A stretch of DNA of 23,180 nucleotides from a virus: positions 1 to 23,180 of the IMG/VR virus record IMGVR_UViG_3300048837_002274, one strand, 5' to 3'. Under the pieces are notes generated by a model that worked only from the letters and a program-made list of their open reading frames with translations, had not been told where the DNA came from and did not search any database. A program made the position numbers and the translations under genes. Below are positions 21,301 through 23,180 of the stretch, in pieces (within the stretch, counting starts at the first letter, position 1; every line of letters begins with the position of its first letter).

Positions 21301-22291
21301 CTCGACCGTGGAGGGGATGGACGCCGCGGTGGCCATGTTGCAGGCGTTCTACCAGGCAGTGGAGGACGGCGAGATCTCCCTCGAGGGCACCGGCATCACG
21401 GTGGACCTTCTGGTCGATGCGATCGACCGGCTGCAGGGTGCGTCGACAGAAGCAGCCCGAGAGATCGAACGCCTGGCCGCCGAGGAGGCCAAGCGGGCTG
21501 AGCAGGCAGAGCAGGAGGCGGAGCGCCAGGCGCAGGAGGCCGAGCGGGAGGCCCAGCGGGCGCAGGACGCTGCCCGTCGTGCCGCCGAGCAGGCGGAGCG
21601 AGACCGCGTGGCCACGGGCGATCGAGCCCTCCGCCAGCTCTCAGATGAATTCCGGTTGTTCGGCATCACCAGCCCGCAGGAGCAGCTGCAGCAGCGCTTC
21701 AATGTCCTCAATCAGGGCAGCAATGGACTGTTTGGTCAGGTGACCGGAGGTGCCGACCTGAGCGACCCCACCGGGCAGGCAGCTGCCCTGGAGGCATTGA
21801 AGAAGTTCTTCCTCGACAACCCACAGGGCGTGGACGCCGGCTTCTTCGGGGCCGATGCCGTGCGCGGCCAAGTACTTGAGCTCGCGGAACTGATCAAGTC
21901 GGCGCAGGAGTTGGCGATCAGCGAGAGCGGCGGCATCGAGGCGGTGGGCGTCGATCGGACCATCAGCGAGGTCACGGGCGACCGCATGGCGGGCCTGCTC
22001 GGCTCGCAGCTCGTGGTGGAACAGGACCAGCTCGCCGAACTGCGGTTGATCCGTGCGCTGCTCACGCCTGGGAGCGTGGGTACGCTCGCACCGCCATCGC
22101 TGGCCCTGGCCACGGCGAGTGGTGGCGGTGCCACTGCCGGCGGCACGACGATCGTGTCCTTCTCCGGTGACATCAACATCAACGCGACGGGGGCCGTCGC
22201 GACAGATGGCACCCTCGACATTCCCGCCCTCACCGAGCTCATCGCGGCCGAGATCGTCCGTCAGGTGGCCATCCAGAAAGCGGGGGGCTGA
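18398..22291 (+). CDS. Tail tape-measure protein
   Basis: A 1297-residue protein, the longest in the window and in the expected place. An N-terminal tape-measure core (TNFKSGMGEVNKDLARF, then IAELSVASGRSQASIAEAFASAAN, near residues 12-130) includes a hydrophobic stretch at about 43-65. A charged coiled coil lies at about 411-470, and a second Ala/Glu/Arg-rich coiled coil at about 1021-1070 has heptad-like repeats. Hydrophobic segments occur near 615-675. The C-terminus (INGA/ININATG) is beta-like. It sets tail length. At about 1.5 Å per residue the tail would be near 195 nm. The start is GTG 18398, four bases after the preceding stop, with CGAGGG upstream. It overlaps the next ATG by one base. 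Confidence 0.92.
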   Translation: MASLIDKLFVEVNADLTNFKSGMGEVNKDLARFADFTKGAPVVAAGAFASSLLLVATQARAMALEVDRSVQQATRSMPSLLARTNEIKDAIAELSVASGRSQASIAEAFASAANTGVESFSQLNQVVRTAVRVADATGEDVRSIIGGLDATLDSFGLSAARAGEVGARLFALTQGKLGFTELTKAIQPVVPQLDALGLSFEVVVGAMAELLGRNFSPKDAARELKALGDEGEAGAAKIRDLAGDVASTSEAIAELTRQADAARGASDRAAENLQARFAAILIRLGETILPTTNFLLGKTADLFDRLSGAYTPVFGSIAEDLPDTENALRARLSGINEALEELKRGREEYEAELARVTAPRSLPVQVFDPGGAITNASKAVGIKEEIAAITQEIEILEARAEGAQAKLADLIAAPDIEAEARARREKAREDERKEAEAKRRQAESLRRTRQEVESAARALEELAERAVRAEEALGDPFVAGLSRLTRELEELQTRAAAGGAAALEQAQADASRILDAYLQAAEQSLTEALGKFTEQTSSAARAEVFKAINEQARARAQFKETISSNLDTDFADTLRYVRELVAKDQERVTYLQQQGRAIREAVDGTLDLLNAFGLVDDRTADILGNIAQLGSSLPAFAASLQGNVGIETALQTALPVAGGIAQLLGGLGSLGGPGPELIALREAVERNREALEVNSQRLAETSGRGLGETGLSGEQIATGRSLRNFDLSSDGPIVIDFGGAPNVTNITSELDRLGISMEDLEDLAKELGLEFVELTNGNPQQFLEFLDQVQEKLGGSIFGSGLGGRLEQARVGFGFSADPVSGGQRVQDLVQAAGFGDGFSSLIANAFAGIEWDQLETPAVQEQMRSILRDLFAQVTSADFDDFEGLGDFTSSEFIGFLVELLGLIPPVVEDAADEVESATDRMNAAFGRLGRAFRVFDFSTLEQAEQFLATLGEFSPALQEIISQFDLSTVEGMDAAVAMLQAFYQAVEDGEISLEGTGITVDLLVDAIDRLQGASTEAAREIERLAAEEAKRAEQAEQEAERQAQEAEREAQRAQDAARRAAEQAERDRVATGDRALRQLSDEFRLFGITSPQEQLQQRFNVLNQGSNGLFGQVTGGADLSDPTGQAAALEALKKFFLDNPQGVDAGFFGADAVRGQVLELAELIKSAQELAISESGGIEAVGVDRTISEVTGDRMAGLLGSQLVVEQDQLAELRLIRALLTPGSVGTLAPPSLALATASGGGATAGGTTIVSFSGDININATGAVATDGTLDIPALTELIAAEIVRQVAIQKAGG

Positions 22292-23109
22292 TGAACGGGC
22301 CGACCTACATCGACGACGTGGACCTGAGCGCCGAGGGGTTCCGCCTGGTACGCTCCACCGGCTTCGAGGACTCGTTCCCCGGCGAGATCCCGACCATGAC
22401 GGTGCCGGCGCTCGAGCGCGAGATCGAGGCCTCGACCTTCGCCATCCCGAAGCCCCGCGTGGTGTCCCTGCGCCTTCGCTACCGCACCAGCGATGCCGCG
22501 GCGATGCGCACGGCCATGGACCAACTACGGGCCCGGGTGCTCGGCCGTGAAGTCCGCCTCCGACACGTGCAGCGTGATGGACAGGAGCTGGTGGGCCGGT
22601 GCCGGAGTCTCCCCGTCGATGTTGGCCGGATCCGGTGGGTCGCCCCCTTCCAGTGGGAGCCGACCCTCGAGTTCGTCTGCCGGGACCCGGCATACCGCGA
22701 TCGGACGCCGCAGGAGATCGGGTTCACGACGTCAGCAGCGAGCCTGCCGATGGGAACGGGCTCCTCTCGCCTGGTGCTCCGGATCACCGCCGCCGGCGGC
22801 TCTGTCGTCAACCCGCGATTCATCTACGAATCCAACACGGCGGCACCGCTCGCTGACGTCACGATGACGCTCAGCGTCGCCAATGGCGATGCGGTCGAGC
22901 TCGATGGCGAGACGGGCGCGGTGCGCAAGCGCGTGTCGGGAGTCTGGTCCAACGCCCGTGATACCGTCCCTCTCGGCGCGGTCTTCCCGCAGCTGCTCCC
23001 GGCGCACGGCGACTTCCTCACGTCGGCCTACCCCACCATCAAGGGTGCCGCGACTTCGGGCGGCGCCAACATCGTCGGGTTGGCCACCTACCGCCGGCGC
23101 TGGGAATGA
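22291..23109 (+). CDS. Distal tail protein (Dit/Sipho_tail-like)
   Basis: A 272-residue protein directly after the tape measure, where the distal tail hub gene lies. The N-terminal half contains RLVRSTGFEDSFPGEIPTM, an LRLRYRTSDAAAMRTAMDQL region and DPAYRDRTPQEI. The latter fits the Sipho_tail/Dit pattern of an antiparallel beta domain followed by DPAY-like residues. The C-terminal half is beta-rich (RLVLRITAAGGSVVNP, then MTLSVANGDAVELDG) and probably carries the galectin-like domain. It forms the hexameric ring at the tail tip to which receptor-binding parts attach. The start at 22291 has a G-rich ribosome-binding site. It overlaps the next gene by four bases (ATGA). Confidence 0.85.
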   Translation: MNGPTYIDDVDLSAEGFRLVRSTGFEDSFPGEIPTMTVPALEREIEASTFAIPKPRVVSLRLRYRTSDAAAMRTAMDQLRARVLGREVRLRHVQRDGQELVGRCRSLPVDVGRIRWVAPFQWEPTLEFVCRDPAYRDRTPQEIGFTTSAASLPMGTGSSRLVLRITAAGGSVVNPRFIYESNTAAPLADVTMTLSVANGDAVELDGETGAVRKRVSGVWSNARDTVPLGAVFPQLLPAHGDFLTSAYPTIKGAATSGGANIVGLATYRRRWE

Positions 23110-23180
23110 GCCGTTTCTCGCACCTGATCACCGCCAACACCTGGCGCTATGCCAGTGGCTGGGTACCGGATGAACTGGAG
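23106..23180 (+). CDS. Partial tail-tip gene, truncated by the window edge
   Basis: ATG 23106 overlaps the distal tail stop and opens a reading frame that runs to the window end (25 codons; begins MSRFSHLITANTWRYASGW). By position it is a tail-associated protein, possibly a baseplate hub or tail-fibre gene, but the visible piece is too short to assign. Confidence 0.55.
   Translation, partial: MSRFSHLITANTWRYASGWVPDELE

Noticed and set aside
1-23180. tRNA genes, CRISPR arrays, insertion sequences, integrase or attachment sites
   Set aside because: I looked for clover-leaf patterns, regular spaced repeats, transposase motifs and tyrosine or serine recombinase signatures and saw none. A dedicated search would be needed to exclude tRNAs.

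Overview
This window is part of a GC-rich, tailed (siphovirus-type) bacteriophage or prophage. The evidence is a complete lambda-style packaging, head and tail gene order: Nu1-like small terminase, gpA-like large terminase, gpW-like joiner, gpB-like portal, S49 protease with a nested scaffold, gpD-like decoration protein, gpE-like capsid protein, neck and tail-completion genes, tail tube, assembly gene, tape measure and distal tail protein. Every supported gene is on the + strand. The high GC content, frequent GTG starts and strong GGAGG Shine-Dalgarno sites suggest a high-GC bacterial host (Actinobacteria, Gemmatimonadota or GC-rich Proteobacteria are all possible). The sequence alone does not settle the host. 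No integrase, repressor, replication or lysis gene lies inside the window, so a temperate or lytic lifestyle cannot be decided.

Bases 1-6748 hold 19 small accessory genes packed head to tail. Almost every start overlaps the previous stop (ATGA, GTGA, TGATG or 8-14 bp overlaps), so this looks like one translationally coupled polycistron. Recognisable members are a protein with a C-terminal J-domain (HPD motif), a minimal nucleotidyltransferase-like protein, an HNH endonuclease-like protein, several Cys-cluster (zinc-ribbon-like) proteins and three small membrane proteins. Several gene boundaries share near-identical DNA: a 14-bp start cassette, GGRGGCC(M)(S)CGATG, occurs five times between 3355 and 4875. 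It provides the ribosome-binding site of one gene and encodes the EASD/APDA tail of the gene before it.

Bases 6787-7320 encode a two-HTH protein with a C-terminal zinc ribbon. Bases 7320-7547 separate it from the terminase. This stretch carries a cluster of AACGTT repeats, an inverted repeat and a GGGCGCCC palindrome. Its position matches the lambda cos site, but it can also be read as a 75-codon ORF joined to both neighbours by stop/start overlaps. Which reading is right is the main open question in the window.

Bases 7547-23180 are the virion module. The terminase would recognise and cut DNA and package it through the portal. The S49 protease and nested scaffold would shape the prohead, and gpD/gpE-like proteins would form the shell. 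The neck, tail-completion and terminator-position genes would join head and tail, and the tube, tape measure and distal tail proteins would build a long non-contractile tail. The tape measure predicts a tail of roughly 190 nm. Two features stand out: the major tail protein appears to be a fused internal duplication, and the gene in the tail-assembly-chaperone position has no visible frameshift extension.
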